From Polytrichum commune (taxonomy: Eukaryota; Streptophyta; Polytrichopsida; Polytrichales; Polytrichaceae), in contig OX485808.1 in assembly GCA_950295325.1 (NCBI GenBank), forward strand, positions 33,317,180-33,381,179: a stretch of 64,000 nt of DNA, written 5' to 3'. How positions within the stretch are numbered: position 1 is the stretch's first letter; every line of letters starts with the position of its first letter. Shown here piece after piece: positions 23,455-37,234 of the stretch. The translations under genes were made by a program, and so were the position numbers. Below the pieces are notes generated by a model that saw nothing but the letters and a program-made list of their open reading frames with translations, did no database searches and was not told the origin of the DNA.

Positions 23455-23962
23455 TTAAGGGTCACTTCACACACGAGCCAAGAACCGTGACCATGAAATT
23501 GTGAGAGCCCAAAAGAAATTGACCAAAGGTTGTCCAAAAACACCTCCAAAATCATGTATTGTGGTCATGGACCCTCAAGTGTAGTGTGAAGCCAACCGTG
23601 ACCGGACCCTCAACCAAATGCTATTTCAATGAATTTTTATTCAAGTTGGTCCTCACACATGATAAAATAGAATAAATCAATGATTGTGAGTGTTTGGAGT
23701 GCCATGGACTCCCGGTTTTGTGTTAGGCCTACCTCCAAGAGGTGGTCTTTGAAAATACTCCAAGTGACTATGAAACATGATCCATTCGATGCCATGTAGG
23801 AATCCATGTAGACTTTATATCCATCTTACATTCACATACTCCGTTGGTCCCTCAAGCTCAGTAGCGTGAAGAGAACTTGGACTGGCTCCACCTTTTCCAC
23901 CAATAAGAGTGCTTGAAGTGTACTGGTCACGGGCTCTCAGTCTCGTGTGTGAAGTGGCCCTA
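23455..23962 (+). mobile_element. MITE of the TAGGGCCACTTCACAC family
   Basis: Starts TTAAGGGTCACTTCACAC and ends TGTGTGAAGTGGCCCTAA. Full length (~508 bp), same orientation as the 584 copy. Confidence 0.7.
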
Positions 23963-24039
23963 AGGCCGTGACTTTGGGTGGTCATTGTGGTTTCTACATA
24001 AAGTTTGGTGGGTAGGTTATAAGGTAACAATGTTAAATA

Positions 24040-24440
24040 GGCACCTCAACTTTTATCTTAAGATGAGCAAGTCTTAAACGGACATTTTTAGATTTGCACT
24101 CAATTTTTGTTGGTTATGTAACATGAAACTCATGCAATATGGTTAAGCAAATCCACACCATAGCCGCAGTACTTATTTTCCTCATTCTATTGAAACTCGT
24201 ATATATATCTTATTCATTTTCAAAATGAAGATTATCTTTCTCATTTTAACTGATCATATAATTCTCGTCCCCATATATGTTGACTATGTATTAAATTTAG
24301 AATGCTTAACAAATTTTGAGCATGTAGTCCAATGCCTTTCACACACATGTTTTTTTGGTGTCCATTCTTAGAACTACACCGCTTAACTATAGGTCAAGAG
24401 GACTGAGTGAATTCAATCCGTTTATCTCACCTACACAATG
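24040..24440 (+). mobile_element. Diverged MITE, AAGGTAGAC family
   Basis: Contains ATATGTTGACTATGTATTAAA, AACAAATTTTGAGCATGTAG and CACACATGTTTTTTTGGTGTC in family order. It is more diverged than the other copies and its ends are unclear. Confidence 0.4.
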
Positions 24441-25057
24441 ATCTAGCATGTAAAGGAAGCTTTTAACTATTAACTATTGAATTACAAGCCAAGCATGCCT
24501 TTGGATTTATTCAATAATTTGACTAATGTGTGACTTAGCAATGAAATTTGTAAATCAAATCATGGATGACTCATCCATTTTATATATGAGGGCCCCAACA
24601 TATATATATATAGGTAGGTAGGTAGGTAGGTAGGCAGGTAGAGTCAAGTGAGGTGCAATGTGATTGATTTTCTCCATTGAAACCAATGAGTCGTGTTTGT
24701 GGTCTCAAAATAACATCATAAGAGTTTGTTTGCATGTTCCAAATGTTCCCACTAGTGTTTTACAAGGTTCAATGATGTTACACATCATTCAACATAAAGT
24801 CTATGAACAAGAAAAAAAAAAATTCAAGCCAATATGAATAATAAGTATACAATGTTTCCTTGAGAGATGGTTGCATCGAGAGTATGGTTTCCAAACCAAG
24901 AGATTATGATTATCCTCAAATTGCCTTAAAACATTGCAAAGAAAATTTTCAAGTTCTCTTGATCTAGAAAGCTCCTCTCTTGAATATTGATGGGCCCTAT
25001 CACTATCAAAGGCCATCACCACCCTACCCAACATCTTTTGTTCCAAAAGACATATTA
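24441..25057. other. Intergenic with (TA)n(GGTA)n microsatellite
   Basis: Positions 24601-24611 are TA repeats, followed at 24613-24641 by about seven GGTA units. A minus-strand 81-codon frame at 24801-25046 (EELSRSRELENFLCNVLRQF) has ordinary composition but no recognisable family. Nothing else is seen. Confidence 0.45.
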
Positions 25058-25720
25058 ATCAAGGAGGAGGTGATTGTATGATCTACTACTAATAGTAGAT
25101 TTTCAATCCATGTTCATAGATTTCAAAAGCATCTATTGTATGAGAACCAGTGATATGACCCCACAATTCCCATGGTGCCTCATGTGTCAATGAGCCACAA
25201 TGCCTTATGTGTCATGGTAACATGTCATGCTCCCATCATGTAAAGTTAGAGGATTCAATACCCCAAACACTCATCCCTAATTGTACATAGATATTATTCA
25301 AGAAGGAGGATATGGTTATGTTTTCTTCTATAAGTTAATAATAGGTTTCCTTTCAACGTTCATAGATCTCAACATCATATAATGGAAGAGACCCAGTGGT
25401 AAGATTATGCAATTCCCGTACCACCTCACACTTCCAAGTTATGCAACAATACACAAGAATCATAAACAACAATGCCTTATGTGTCACCGTAACATGCGAT
25501 GCTCACATCTTGTAAAGTCAAAGGATTCAATACGCAAAACACACATCCCAATGTGTACATACATATTACTCAAGAAGGAGGAGATAGCTTTATAATTTGC
25601 CATACTTTCATAATAGATTTCCAATTGACGTTGTTAGATTTCAAAACTATCTTGTGGAAGAGGCCCAGTGGTAAGACCCTACGATTCATGTAGTGCCTCG
25701 TGCTTCTCCGCTATGCAATA
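25058..25720. repeat. Tandem repeat, ~240-272-bp unit, about 2.5 copies
   Basis: Successive units share AATGCCTTATGTGTCA, GTAAAGT.A.AGGATTCAATAC, ATATTA.TCAAGAAGGAGGA and GGAAGAG.CCCAGTGGTAAGA. The AAGAAGGAGGA motif recurs at about 25300 and 25572 (272 bp apart). No coding function is apparent. Confidence 0.65.
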
Positions 25721-26939
25721 ATAAGTCATTAAACTAAATAAGATATTTAGTGTTTGATTATATTTAATGTTGTTACCACCCTATCCTACTCAACATTAAT
25801 TTTCAATTTTTTAACAATTAGTGTTGGAAGATATGCTAGAAGATATGCTGGAATTCTCCTTTTATCATTACTAATTTTTTCCATACCCTTACTAACACTA
25901 AAATCAAACATGTAACTTCCACATCTTACCATAGTTGATATTACATTTAATGCTACTTACTTTCATAGGGTTATTGATATTTAGTGTATGCATTCGTATT
26001 TAGTGTATCAAACAGTAAATATCCTATTTAGTGTACTAGAATGGGTGGGGGTTATCATCGGGTAAGGTGTTGATATATACAAAGGGATAACGGGAATTGA
26101 TATGCTAAATTTTTGACGTTTTATTGTTAATTACCAGTGTTGATATTTATCAACACTAATAAGGGTAGTGATTTAAGGTATATCTATAGTAACTCAACCC
26201 ATACTCCTACAAACGTGGTCAGACACTTTTGAAAATGTTTAAAGTCCCTTTTCCCCGTTTTCACTTTGCGAAAACAAGTCCGGTAATTTGTATATAACTT
26301 TTGAGCATAAACTTAGGAAACATTTCCAAGTAAATAGGCTCAATAAATCTAACGAGTAACTTCTAATGAAAATGTCATGAGATATTTGTGGGGCATAGAT
26401 TTGGTGTAAATTCATATTTATTAGTAAAAATTGATGTCACACGAGTATCTAGAACAAGTTGGGATCTCATATTATGTCATGCCCACAACACTCCACTATC
26501 CCACCTGCCAAAGGAATTCAAACTCGGACCTATTCTTTTCTAAGCTATTTGACTCTACTTTCCTACACCTTACACATATATACACATGCACATGGCTGAC
26601 CTTTAAATCCCAAAGACTAGCATCAAAACTCTCATGAAAAACATACACCAAAATGCCATTAAATACCTCACCTATCTTGTACTAAACAAAAGAAAACTTG
26701 ACAATAAACAAAAGACCGTCACACCCCCCTAAAAAGGGGAATGAACCTTTTAACTAAAAGAGCCCACCTCCGAAAAGAGGCATAACTCCTCATGCTACAA
26801 CATGGTCCGCCGTGTTAAGCATTTGGATAATGGGCTCACATTCATGCCGGTACAATGTACGGGCGTAATTTTTCTTTTCTTCTTCTACACATGCACATGT
26901 ACACTTTACATGTTATATATTATACACTCTAGGTGTAAG
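25721..26939. other. AT-rich intergenic, no gene seen
   Basis: Contains several ATTTAGTGT motifs (25745-26040) and a short palindrome TGTTGATATTTATCAACA near 26138. Around 26700-26880 a C-rich stretch (ACACCCCCCTAAAAAGGGG) could be a retrotransposon relic, but no domain or termini support this. Confidence 0.3.
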
Positions 26940-27030
26940 TAAGGTAGATGGGTCTTAAATGGTTACTTTTGTCGACTAGCGCATTTTTCTTAGGATATGA
27001 AATACACGATTAGTACAAGATGGTCAGGAT
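26940..27030 (+). repeat. Fragment of AAGGTAGAC-family MITE
   Basis: About 90 bases from AAGGTAGATGGGTCTTAAATG through GATTAGTACAAGATGGT match the left end of the family. Confidence 0.5.
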
Positions 27031-29318
27031 ATAGGAGTATAGTTGATAAGTTTTGGTAGAAGTAGTGATGTTGAATCCAATGCACAATTGTTGTGATTTG
27101 CATCTATGGAATGGCAAATTGAGTAGTTTGTCAAATATATGCTATGGCTTGCTAGCGAAATCAATGAGCACAGACAAATGAAATGCAAAATAAGATAGAT
27201 AAGAGAGAGATTTTGTGAGATGTGACAGAGGAATGTGTTTGAGTCCAATGAATGGAGAAGGCACAATGTGAGTGAAACATGCGAATCAAATGTGAGAATT
27301 TGTTGAGTGGAGTGAATTGAAGGTGAAAGGATCTGTTGGACGAATCAAAGTTGTTGTGCTCAAAGTCTGAGATAGACCAAACTGGAAAAGAAGCTAAAAT
27401 CCTTATTGTGAAAGAAACATGGTGGAATTATAGTTGAAGTTCCACACCCTATGTTGATAGAAGAAGGTCTACAAAGGAAATATTTTGACTATAGCCATGG
27501 CAAGTGGAAACTTGAGAGCAATCGAGAGAGGGGACTTAGAAAAGTCCATAGCTAGTGAGTCTTGAAGTGCCATAGTCTAGAGCATTGATAGATTACCCGT
27601 AATCGTAATCATGCGAGAAGTAATGACATTGAAAAGGGATGTGTGGATTGATAGAGCAATGTTGATTATTAATTGAATTGGAGACTCAACTATTAGTAGG
27701 AAACTAAGTCGACACTATGTAGCTGAGAGCTTTAGAGAATGCGAGAGAAAAGAGATGCATGAGAAAGCTGACTAATCTTGTCCGGATTAGATTCTTGTCA
27801 CAATAGGTTATGTCACACCTATCGTGGAGTCATGTTATGTAAAGTAATTGACAACATACATCCTTGTTAGAATAAGGTCTTGATAATCTCATGGTATATA
27901 TTTGTGTACTTCTTTGTCACAAAATGTTTCCAAGCAGACAAAGACTTGTGGTAATTCCTGTTTTAACGTTTGATAGTTAACCACTATGCCATAAATGAGT
28001 CTTTCAAGACCCTTATGTTCATATCTGGATATGACCAGCTTAGAGAGTATATTAGCATCATAAATACTTAAAGATATAAGGCCAATTCTCATTCTGTTGT
28101 ATTAGACACAGTCATGTGGTCATTATATCAACAGTCAGTCACAAAATGAAAAGACTCAATTCGTCAGTCCATCGAATTGAACGTCTCTCATATTATCAAC
28201 TGCAGAACATGTAGTATACAATATATATATCCACAGTTAGTGCCCTCAACATCAGACTCTGATAAACACTTCATAATACGATAGTCAAAAAGACTCAGTA
28301 ACTTTGAAATTATCGCCAAATCATTTTCCTTCTGTCTCTATCTGTTTATAGCAACAGTACTTTATGTAGTCCGGAATAGTCTGTATCTGTTCAATGAACA
28401 ATGAAGCAAAGAATTTACAGGGAAAGGTCCATGGGTTTATTTCCTCTGTAAATCTATTACATCCTGTAGTACAGTCATATTATCCGACTGTCTTATATAG
28501 ACAGTAATTGTACTTATTTATCATTATGTAGAGTATTGTAGGAAAATTATCACGCATGATAATACTCATCACCAATTTTCTGGGTTTTCAAAGAGAAATT
28601 TCAAGAAAGATTGTGGTGAGTGGACATTTTCTTCTGAAGGTGCACCGCACTTGTAGAAGAGGTCCTCACCTATGCCCATGCTCCCCAAAATTACCAAGAG
28701 ATAGATTAGTAGAGCGTACAACAGGTGTAGGCGGACCATCTTACTTGTTATTGATGTCAACAAGGCAATGCTACTTCCATGGAAATAGGTATAGTACTCT
28801 ATAAATTGAATTGCATATAATAAGAATGTATCATGCAATCTTTGAATCAAGAAATGATAAATGATAAGGTACAAGAAACTGATAATCCCATGTATTCATA
28901 TCTTTCTTTAAGTGTAGAATCATCTGATCTACACCTTAAAGTCGTCTTGCGATGAGCTGTTTTTGTTCATCTTGAAATATTCAGTGTGAATTGTAGTCCC
29001 CAACTCACAACCCTTCTCAGCAGAAAACCGAAATTGCTCATACAGTGTCAAGCCTTCGGATACTCAGGACTATGTGCAGATAATCTGTTGTAATACTCCT
29101 TTACTCACAGACTGCAATCGTAGATACTATCTCTCCTCCTTTTCAGTCGCCTATCTACACAATGTTCTCTGGCAGTCTGTACTGTAGAGGTGAGCTAATG
29201 GAGTACTGGGTAAGTCCCTGCGGAAGTGCATTTTGGGACTTCGACTTCCATTTTTATATTGTATTTTTTCTCCCTGGGCAGCCCGTTGATTCTTTTTGAA
29301 AGGAGCCCGTAAATCAAG

Positions 29319-29322
<4 letters not shown>
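27031..29322. other. Intergenic, no gene supported
   Basis: Short frames on both strands show no family signature. Between about 28100 and 29170 there is an excess of CAGTC/GACTG-type words, but no array or terminal repeat could be defined. Confidence 0.3.

Positions 29323-29357
<35 letters not shown>
29323..29357. repeat. (AG)n microsatellite
   Basis: About 17 AG dinucleotides. Confidence 0.95.
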
Positions 29358-29360
<3 letters not shown>

Positions 29361-30409
29361 GTTGGCAAATAGTCTTGTCGATAAAGAGCACACTTTGATA
29401 TAATTAAACAAGATTGTGACATGATTGAAAATAGGTTAGGATAAGTATTTAAGCTAATTAGTTCATGATTAAGTGACTATAGCCTATAGACCTATATGGT
29501 TGTTTGGAAGATGTTGCAGGAATTGAGCAAGCTTTTGTGTGTTGTGTGGCAATGATGGATATGAGATAAGTGAATTCTCACTTGAAACTAATGAAAAATA
29601 AAGGAAACGAAGAGGCAATCAGTTTGTGTTTAAATGTAATTAAATGTAATTTTTATAAAGGAAGAATTACAAACCCCAAATGGATGAGAATCTTTGGAAG
29701 ACTATTGCCACTACAAAAGACAATTGCCAATACAAAGACTAATGTCAAAGTTGATAGAGCTTCACGACATAAGTAGAAGCATGTTATTAGAGTCATAGGG
29801 TTCGTCACATAGGACATACTCACACACTACTGAGAAACCATAATGAATCGTAAGGAGAGAGATTCATTTTAATGAAGGAGAAATGAAGGAGTGAAAGACA
29901 TAGATTGTTATTCCAATTCTTAATCCAATGTGACATTAATCCTTATAATCCCTCGCTATTTTCTTTGGTTGATTTAAGTGATCAAAAATCTAAACTACAA
30001 CCACCACTTGCACACCCACTTGAACCGTCGTCTAAAATATGCGGACTTTTTTTTAGATTGTTTTAGTCAACGTAGATTGTTTGGCTTTACAAACCAATGT
30101 GTTTAAATGTTGATGATTATTTTTTTCACAATATTCAAAGTTAGTATATTGTTTTGAACCACTTTCACTTAAGCATGTGCAAGGATGAAGAGTTGTCCAC
30201 TTTACCATGCTTGCACCCGGTTATCAAATAGATTGTAATTTCATGCATCATGAGAAACTTGCACAATAATTGGAGGTAACATAAAGATTATTTTGTCACA
30301 TACCCAAAAAAATTACACTATGAGGGTTATAGATAAATTGCGAATTCGTGCATGAGTACTTTGTGTTGAAAAGTTGGACGTAATCTCAAGGGTATGGTTT
30401 CACATATGA
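29358..30409. other. Intergenic, no gene supported
   Basis: AT-rich sequence with no recognisable feature. Confidence 0.35.
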
Positions 30410-30760
30410 TTATCATCAAATCCAATTACGGTAATCTCAAGTATATGATTATCATCAAATCCAATTTGAGGTCATTAGCCACTTCTCCTATAATTTCTAG
30501 CACTCAAATGATTATCTTATTCATAATTATCAAAGTGAAGATTCTTGTGCTCATTAAATGGTCATAGAAGTCCCCCCTCCCCCGCCCATTTATGTTGACT
30601 ATTGAGTCTAGAATGGTTATTATATTTTGAACACACTATTCAACCTCTTTTAAACACATAATATTTTTGGTATCTATTCTTCAATCCACACCAAGCCACA
30701 TACCACTCAAATATAGGTGTCCTAATAATAATAATAAATAACCAAATAAAGGTTGGCTAC
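30410..30760 (+). mobile_element. MITE, AAGGTAGAC family, diverged
   Basis: Contains CAAATCCAATTTGAGGTCA, TATGTTGACTATTGAGTCTAG and CATACCACTCAAATATAGGTG in family order. The left end carries a local duplication of ATATGATTATCATCAAATCC. Confidence 0.5.
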
Positions 30761-32223
30761 TTCACATTATGAAATAAAGAAGCCAACTCTCTCCCAAGTA
30801 GTTGAGAAGGAGGCACACTTTGCTGAAGTGACCCATATATAACTCCAATAAAGATAGGTTTCAATCTCTTCTTGAGTTCACGTAGTATCAAGGAGTCTCA
30901 AATCTTTCTTGCAATCGAGTCAATAGCAGCCTTTATCTCATATAGGCTATTGCACTCCACCACTCTAGGGAATTAATTGGTTTCACACCATCCTAAAGCA
31001 CTTTTAGTCCCATAAGCCTTTTGACTTCCATGACCATATAATCATTCTCACACTACTACAAAACACGTCTTTTACAACTGGGTTTTCCAACTCATACAAG
31101 TGAGAAAACCAGGACTTTACTGACGTGGAAAACGACCAGTCGCTCCGGACAAGCAGTAAAGGAATATCGGATAGGACGTTCCCAATGGATACGTTCCCAA
31201 TGGCAGTGAAGTTGGACTTGCGACGCGTGCCTTACTTCATAGAGTCATGTCCTATTTCACTATGTTTTGGCAATATAAGTAAGATACGACACACGTCCAT
31301 ATAACTCAACGAAGTGATACAATATCACGGGCACTAGTCATGTAAGGTTTTGTTTACTTCACTGAACAAAGTAATACAATGAAAGATGCGTATACATACA
31401 TTCCAAATTACTAGTGAACGATAAGAACGTGGTTGAAACAAATATGTAACCACGTGGCTAAGATTAATTGAATTAATTTTCACACATTACTTATTCCAGT
31501 AATCGCGGACAACCATTGCAAGTGGGTAGTCAATAACGTTGCGTAGTTAGCTTCTTTGACTTTAGGTAGTAAATACATACAACAACTGCATATTTTCTTA
31601 CTTCACGTCGTCATGTAAACATCACTGTCTGGAGTGATGTTTACCTCAACCAGTGGTTTATGATCTACGTTGTTAGATCATGTGGTTCACGAATGTCTTT
31701 TTTGTGTATTACTAGCAGTGAAGTATACATGATATTGCCAAGTGTATGTGTAACTGTACGTAGTAAGTATCTGTGACTACCAAGAGTGAATACATATTTA
31801 GATGGCATATATTTCTTACTTGAAGTCGTGATATCTATATTACTATGTAACGTAATGTAGACAACAAATTCTGGTATTTTGTTGTACGTTGTGAGGTTAT
31901 GTGGTCTTCACATGTCTTTAGTGTATATTACTGGTACTGCAGTGAATATCGACTGCGCTAAGTGACATGATTAGGCTGCAACTGTGCGTGTTTACTGCAA
32001 CTAGTAACATGCGGCTAACTCAACATAGTCATAAATTTATGGCATTAACAATATATTGATATTTATCATACGAGGATCATCGCAAACATGATCATTTAGT
32101 TCAAAAACCAAATCATATTCATCCAATAGTGTCATGAATGTTTCACAAATTGCTTCTAACAATGGTAAACACTGAATTCCAAATGTCTGCAAATCAACCT
32201 AGGTCTATAAATCCACTCCACAC

Positions 32224-32526
32224 TCACGTAGCCGCACATAAATTTACACATTCGCTTGACCAAAGAATGTAATGGCCCTTCGCTTTGCCAATAGTAGTCA
32301 CTGAAGGGTCGTCTCCAGTGAGAGGTTCGAGCAAAGGATAGTCGTCTTCAAGTGACTCCGTGACGGCCAATGATACATAACCATTGCCAATCACCTTCCC
32401 ATGCAGCATCCCACCTGCTACATTTTGAACTACACCCTTCCCAATGGTTTTCGCTTTTGAATCCGGAGAATCATAGCCACGCAGGTAAACCAAGTCCCCC
32501 GTAGTCTGCACAATTCCCACGTACAT
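32224..32526 (-). pseudogene. TNP1/EnSpm-like C-terminal domain fragment
   Basis: A 100-codon open frame inside the CACTA element reads GKGVVQNVAGGMLHGKVIGN followed by a segment ending TIGKAKGHYILW. This order (a glycine-rich start, a second-half hydrophobic strand, then an A-G-x-x-V/I-x-W ending) resembles the plant Transposase_23 / TNP1-EnSpm accessory domain. It is probably one exon of a former transposon gene on the minus strand; neighbouring exons were not found. Its position inside CACTA ends supports the call. Confidence 0.45.
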
Positions 32527-32767
32527 ATGTTATTGTTCCAAATTTTGAGCACGAATCACACTATTTTGCTGGTGTTAATATTTGCATATCAAAGAAATAT
32601 TCAATCCAAAATACTAAAGTTACATTGTCGTCATATCTACTTTGCTATGTCAGTTTTTCTTTACTATGTCAAGTAGACCTTAATTTCTATACAATGTTTA
32701 TTCAACCATTTTAGCCTTACATTGATTAATGCATTGTAAATTAATGTAGAGAAGGACATTAATGTTA

Positions 32768-32890
<123 letters not shown>

Positions 32891-33180
32891 TTATCATATC
32901 CATACTAACATTCTTATATTACACTCACACATACACATTTCCATTCACACAAATATATAAACATACCTTTGTCATTGGATTTGGTGAAGACATGGGGTTG
33001 CATACTCCAAGTTCCTCGCTTTTGATTTATCTCTTATATCCACACTAGCACTCTCATAGTCATACATACATTCTCATTTATTTCCTCACACATTTATGGT
33101 AAACCCTAATATTGCAAATATTGGGTTCCACACTCTAAGTTCCTCACTTTTTGCTTGTCTCTCATATCCACACTTACACT

Positions 33181-35262
33181 TGTTGAATAACAACATTATA
33201 AGAGAGAAAAGAGGCACAATGGAGAAGTCAACGACAACATACATCACCAAGAGGATAAATGAATCACCACCGAAACGAAGAATGAGCACCGAAGACAAGA
33301 GGAACTCGGAGAGCCCTCGGCCACGGTTTTAGGCCCCCTTTCCACGGATATACAAGGAAGTCGCGCGGTTATAGGGCCCCTTACCCACGGCAATGGGTCC
33401 CCAGCGGCCTAGTGAAGGAAACTTAGAACTTAGAGATAGAAGATCACTATGTAAGTATGAAAGGTCTTATATGAGGAATATATAGGAGTATATAGGGATA
33501 TTAGAAAGTATATAGGACTAGGATTACATTCCATTAGTATGAGTACACGAGATTTTGTTCAAGGACAATTATGAAAGAAGAATATTTAAGCAATTACGAG
33601 GAGTATATAAGTATTAAGGAGTATATAGGAATATGGTACATTCTACTAGTATGATCATTGGAATTTAAATCAATCAATATGAAGATTTGATGGATTCTAA
33701 AAAAGGATTTGGAATGTAGCCACGACAAAGATATAGTGGAATCTTAGAAAGACGAACATTAGAGTGGTAAAACGGTTATAACCGTTTATAATAGATATCA
33801 TCTACCTATGTCGGATATAGGTAGTTATCTAGGAAAGTGGAGTTAACAACCATTTTAAATATAGATTTTGGGTTAGGAAGAAAATACTATATAAAGGGAA
33901 CACTTTTAGGAGACTACACCTCCTTTTCAATACGATGAAGCTATCTTAAATTTGAGTGTCAAAAACACTTGAGTTCCTTTTGTATATCTCCTCTCAGAGT
34001 ACTTTTGCAATATACTATCTTTTCCACAAATATGTGTGATCTATCTCTCTCTCTCAATTGGACTTACAAGTTGTTAAGCGGTACTTGGAACTTAAGTGAT
34101 TAAGCAACCGAGAGAAGAGTAAATTCTTTTGAGCAAGAACTCAAAAGATTAGTGTGTGAGGGTGAGAACAAAGCGCTCAAGGATATTCAGAGAATTAATG
34201 GAACTTTGAGAGATGTTGTTATGATGAAGCAAACGTCAATTCATACAACGTGAATGAAGGAAACAAGATTGTCTCTTAAAAGTGGAAGTTATCATTGAAC
34301 TCCTCAAAAATGAATTATCCAAATATAAAGTGATAAAGTGATTAAGATTGAGTTGATAAGACTTGCATGCATATTTCAATTAAATTGAGAGTAAGACTTC
34401 TTAAATATTACTAAGAAAGACATACAATTAATTGAGATAAACTTCTCAATATAAACTACCTATACATATTATGTGACTTATGGATGATAGTTGAACTTAC
34501 TCATATTCAATTCTTTAAATAAATTGTAAGGATAGTAACAAAGATTTTATTGATACTAACAAAGATTGATTGATTAACTACTCACAACAATTGTTATTGA
34601 AACTTCTTACCTTTAAGATTCTTGTGAGTTGTTGGATGTCATTACAAGTGAACGATTAACTATCAAAGAGAAGAGTTCTCTCTCTTGAGCAAAATTCAAG
34701 AGAGTTATAATTATTCTCGTCATCAAGAAACACTTTGAAGTAAAAACGTGACATTGCAAAACAATCAATGGTGTTTTGGATATAAGGTTATAACCACTAT
34801 ATGTTACACATATCAAAGTTACAATACTATAAGTAGTAACACTTGAGCTTAAAAACGAAGATTCAATAACACAATATCTTTCTTATTATTATAAGTTATG
34901 GAGCAATATTATAAAGTATGTGATTGACGTTTATGAACTACGAACTTAACTCCTTGAAGACTTATATAACCTATTGAAAATTATATTGTTATCAATGATA
35001 TTGTTATACATCTTGAAACCTTCTCTAATCTAATTGTTATTATTATCAATGATGCCTTATATTGAGAGTGAGAATATATGATAATGAGAATGTGTTCACT
35101 CTAATAATTATATTCATATCACAAGGAGAAGAGAGAGATTACTAATTCGAGACCGAGCATATTAATGAGACACGGTAGTTCTCAAGCGAATATAAATTTA
35201 TATGATGTCTCATCGTGAGTCTTCTTAGCTAATTACAAATGAACGACCCACGGCGTCCATCA
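33181..35262. mobile_element. Probable solo LTR, 2.08 kb, nested in the CACTA element
   Basis: Begins TGTTGAATAACAACA and ends GGCGTCCATCA, so it has TG...CA ends. It is flanked by the 5-bp duplication ACACT (33176-33180 and 35263-35267). It interrupts a degenerate CACTCACA-rich low-complexity tract seen at 32890-33180 and 35263-35480. A TATA box (CTATATAAAGGG) lies near 33888, as expected of an LTR promoter. No second LTR, primer site or gag-pol signal was found, hence the solo-LTR reading. A different TE with fortuitous TG/CA ends remains possible. Confidence 0.55.
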
Positions 35263-35480
35263 ACACTTCCATTCTCACACTCACAACTACATTTTCACTC
35301 CTACCCACATACACATTCTTACTCACATTCTTACACTAACACACACATTGTCACATATTCTCATTCACACTCTCACACTCTCATACTCACACACATACAT
35401 TGTCATTCACATTCTCAAACACATTCTCATTCATACTTTCACATACTCCCTCACACTCACACACTCATATACACTAACGG
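35263..35480. repeat. Low-complexity CACTCACA-type tract
   Basis: Degenerate repeats of CACTCACA, CATTCTCA and similar words. The plus-strand open frame across it (His/Ser/Thr-rich) is a composition artefact. Confidence 0.85.
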
Positions 35481-35844
35481 GTCATTTTTTGTGAGTATTC
35501 TGTCTAAAACCCTGAAACACATGACAATTGGACTTAACATTCTCTCCATGTGGACCACTTCACTACCCACAGTCATGCACGTTCTACTGGACGTTCCCAA
35601 ACACGTTTACAAGAGCGTTCCCAACTGAATTGTTGTCCCACTTCACTACTATGACTCCGCAAAGTTAATTCGGACATCAAATGAGCCCATGTGGATTTCT
35701 ATAATTCCTCCAACACTGTTTATAGTAGTAAAAGACATGTAGTGAAGTAGGTGTTGGAATAAAAGACGTGTTTTGTAGTAGTGTCATGTCATTCCATTCC
35801 ATTCCAACACATTTTGCTACAATTCACTCCAATTTCTCAACACA

Positions 35845-36185
35845 AGGAGTATACCCTGCCCTCTATAATGCCACTCCCTCCCTTATATCCCAAAACCCTA
35901 AGGAACATATGTGCTCAGTTTTAAATCTCCCTCCTTGTTGTTACATTTCCCTCCCATATATCATGAGTTTTGACACTAAAAACATCCGCCCAGAAATCCC
36001 AACCACACACTTGCATGCATCATGTTGTCATCACTACAAGTATTGCAATGTTGACTTTGTGTTATTCCAAAATGTCACACGCTTCGCTAATTCTTTATCA
36101 CACATTCATGTTAACACTGCAAACCTCTTTAACATTTTGTGCACTTTGGTTGCCACAGGTGTGATATTACGGAAGTAAGAGTGTA
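35845..36185 (+). repeat. Dispersed repeat, first copy (paired with 37235-37700)
   Basis: Shares AACCCTA.GGAACATATG, TCATTCCA.AATGTCACA and TTTGGTTGCCACA..TGTGAT in the same order with 37235-37700. It is probably a long MITE that inserted twice. Plus-strand frames here are not protein-like. Confidence 0.55.
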
Positions 36186-36288
36186 CCATAGTACCAAGTT
36201 CATCATCCGCAGTTCTAACTAACTCACAAATTATAATGTGTACGTAGTACTCTGAACTGACACAAATATCCATGATCCATCTCTTGAC

Positions 36289-36514
36289 CAGTGCCCGGGA
36301 AGTTTGTGGGCAGACTCGGTTAGCGTCCTAGTGATTATAAATCCAACCGGTTACATGTTGACATCTTTCGGTTTTGCTTTCATTCATTTGAGGTATATTT
36401 TATACATTCCTCTAAAATGATCGGTAATTCTCATGAAATCTCCAACTTCAACCGGTTATTTTTCAAACTCAACCGGTTCATCTGTAACTAACCGCCGGTT
36501 TTTTCCGAGCAGTG
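36289..36514 (+). mobile_element. hAT-like MITE (CAGTG family) with perfect 8-bp duplication
   Basis: 226 bp, CAGTGCCCGGGAAG...CCGAGCAGTG, flanked on both sides by CTCTTGAC (36281-36288 and 36515-36522). An 8-bp target duplication together with a CAGTG terminus is diagnostic of hAT-mobilised elements and sets the superfamily for this whole repeat family. Confidence 0.85.
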
Positions 36515-36565
36515 CTCTTGACTGTCAAACTGGTCGAGTGCACATGTGAGCTCAGATTATTAGGC

Positions 36566-37092
36566 TAATGCCCCCTTCCCACCTAACTTTAGCTAAGACT
36601 AAAAGTTGGTTCTAATAATCCAGCCTTCACACCATCAACATTATCTAGTGCCGAGCCTAGTTGGCAAATGATGTGGCATGGCTTAAAAGTGGAGGTTTTG
36701 AGCCTCAAGCACTGACCCTCCCATCGGTACCTAAACATGAGGCAAGAATATAGGAGCTTTAAAAGTGTCACCTCCCGCCTTTGTGATTGGTTACTTTTTA
36801 GTCTTAGCTATGAGGGCACGAGGAGCTCCATTAACAAAAACCGATGGTAAGATAGGTGAGTAGTAAGGCATTTTAGGATGGGACAAAAACTACCTAAGAT
36901 TCATTGCTTGGTAAATAAAATAATGAATATGTGTGAAAGCTACTTAACTATAACCTACCTGAAATTCTCCAGAGCAAGTTCTTGTAGGTGCATTGGGATA
37001 GCCGGATGCCTCCGCTACAACCAAGGGAGCTTTACCCAGTTTTTAGGAAATACTTTGGGTCTTAGCTAAAGTCCAGTGGGAAGGGGGCATAA
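36566..37092. mobile_element. MITE with TAATGCCCCCTTCCCAC ends (~527 bp)
   Basis: The left terminus TAATGCCCCCTTCCCAC plus ACTTTAGCTAAGAC is inverted at the right as GTCTTAGCTAAAGT plus GTGGGAAGGGGGCATAA. The terminal repeats are about 38 bases. The possible TWA-type flank suggests PIF/Harbinger but is not decisive. The interior is non-coding. Confidence 0.7.
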
Positions 37093-37234
37093 GTTACTCT
37101 AGCATCCAGTATTACTGGAAATGCCAACAAACTAATGGCTCAAACTCCTAAAAACCATTAAGGAAATGAAGGGTATATACCTCACCATAGTGAATCAATC
37201 GTCGTTTTACATACTCGTATACACCTTAAACTTT

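Noticed and set aside
28569..28874. Copia-type protein fragment on the minus strand
   Set aside because: The hydrophobic 101-codon frame looked vaguely retrotransposon-like, but no protease, integrase or RT motif could be found in any frame.
35239..35628. 129-codon His/Ser-rich plus-strand frame
   Set aside because: Translation of the CACTCACA low-complexity tract at the edge of the solo LTR.
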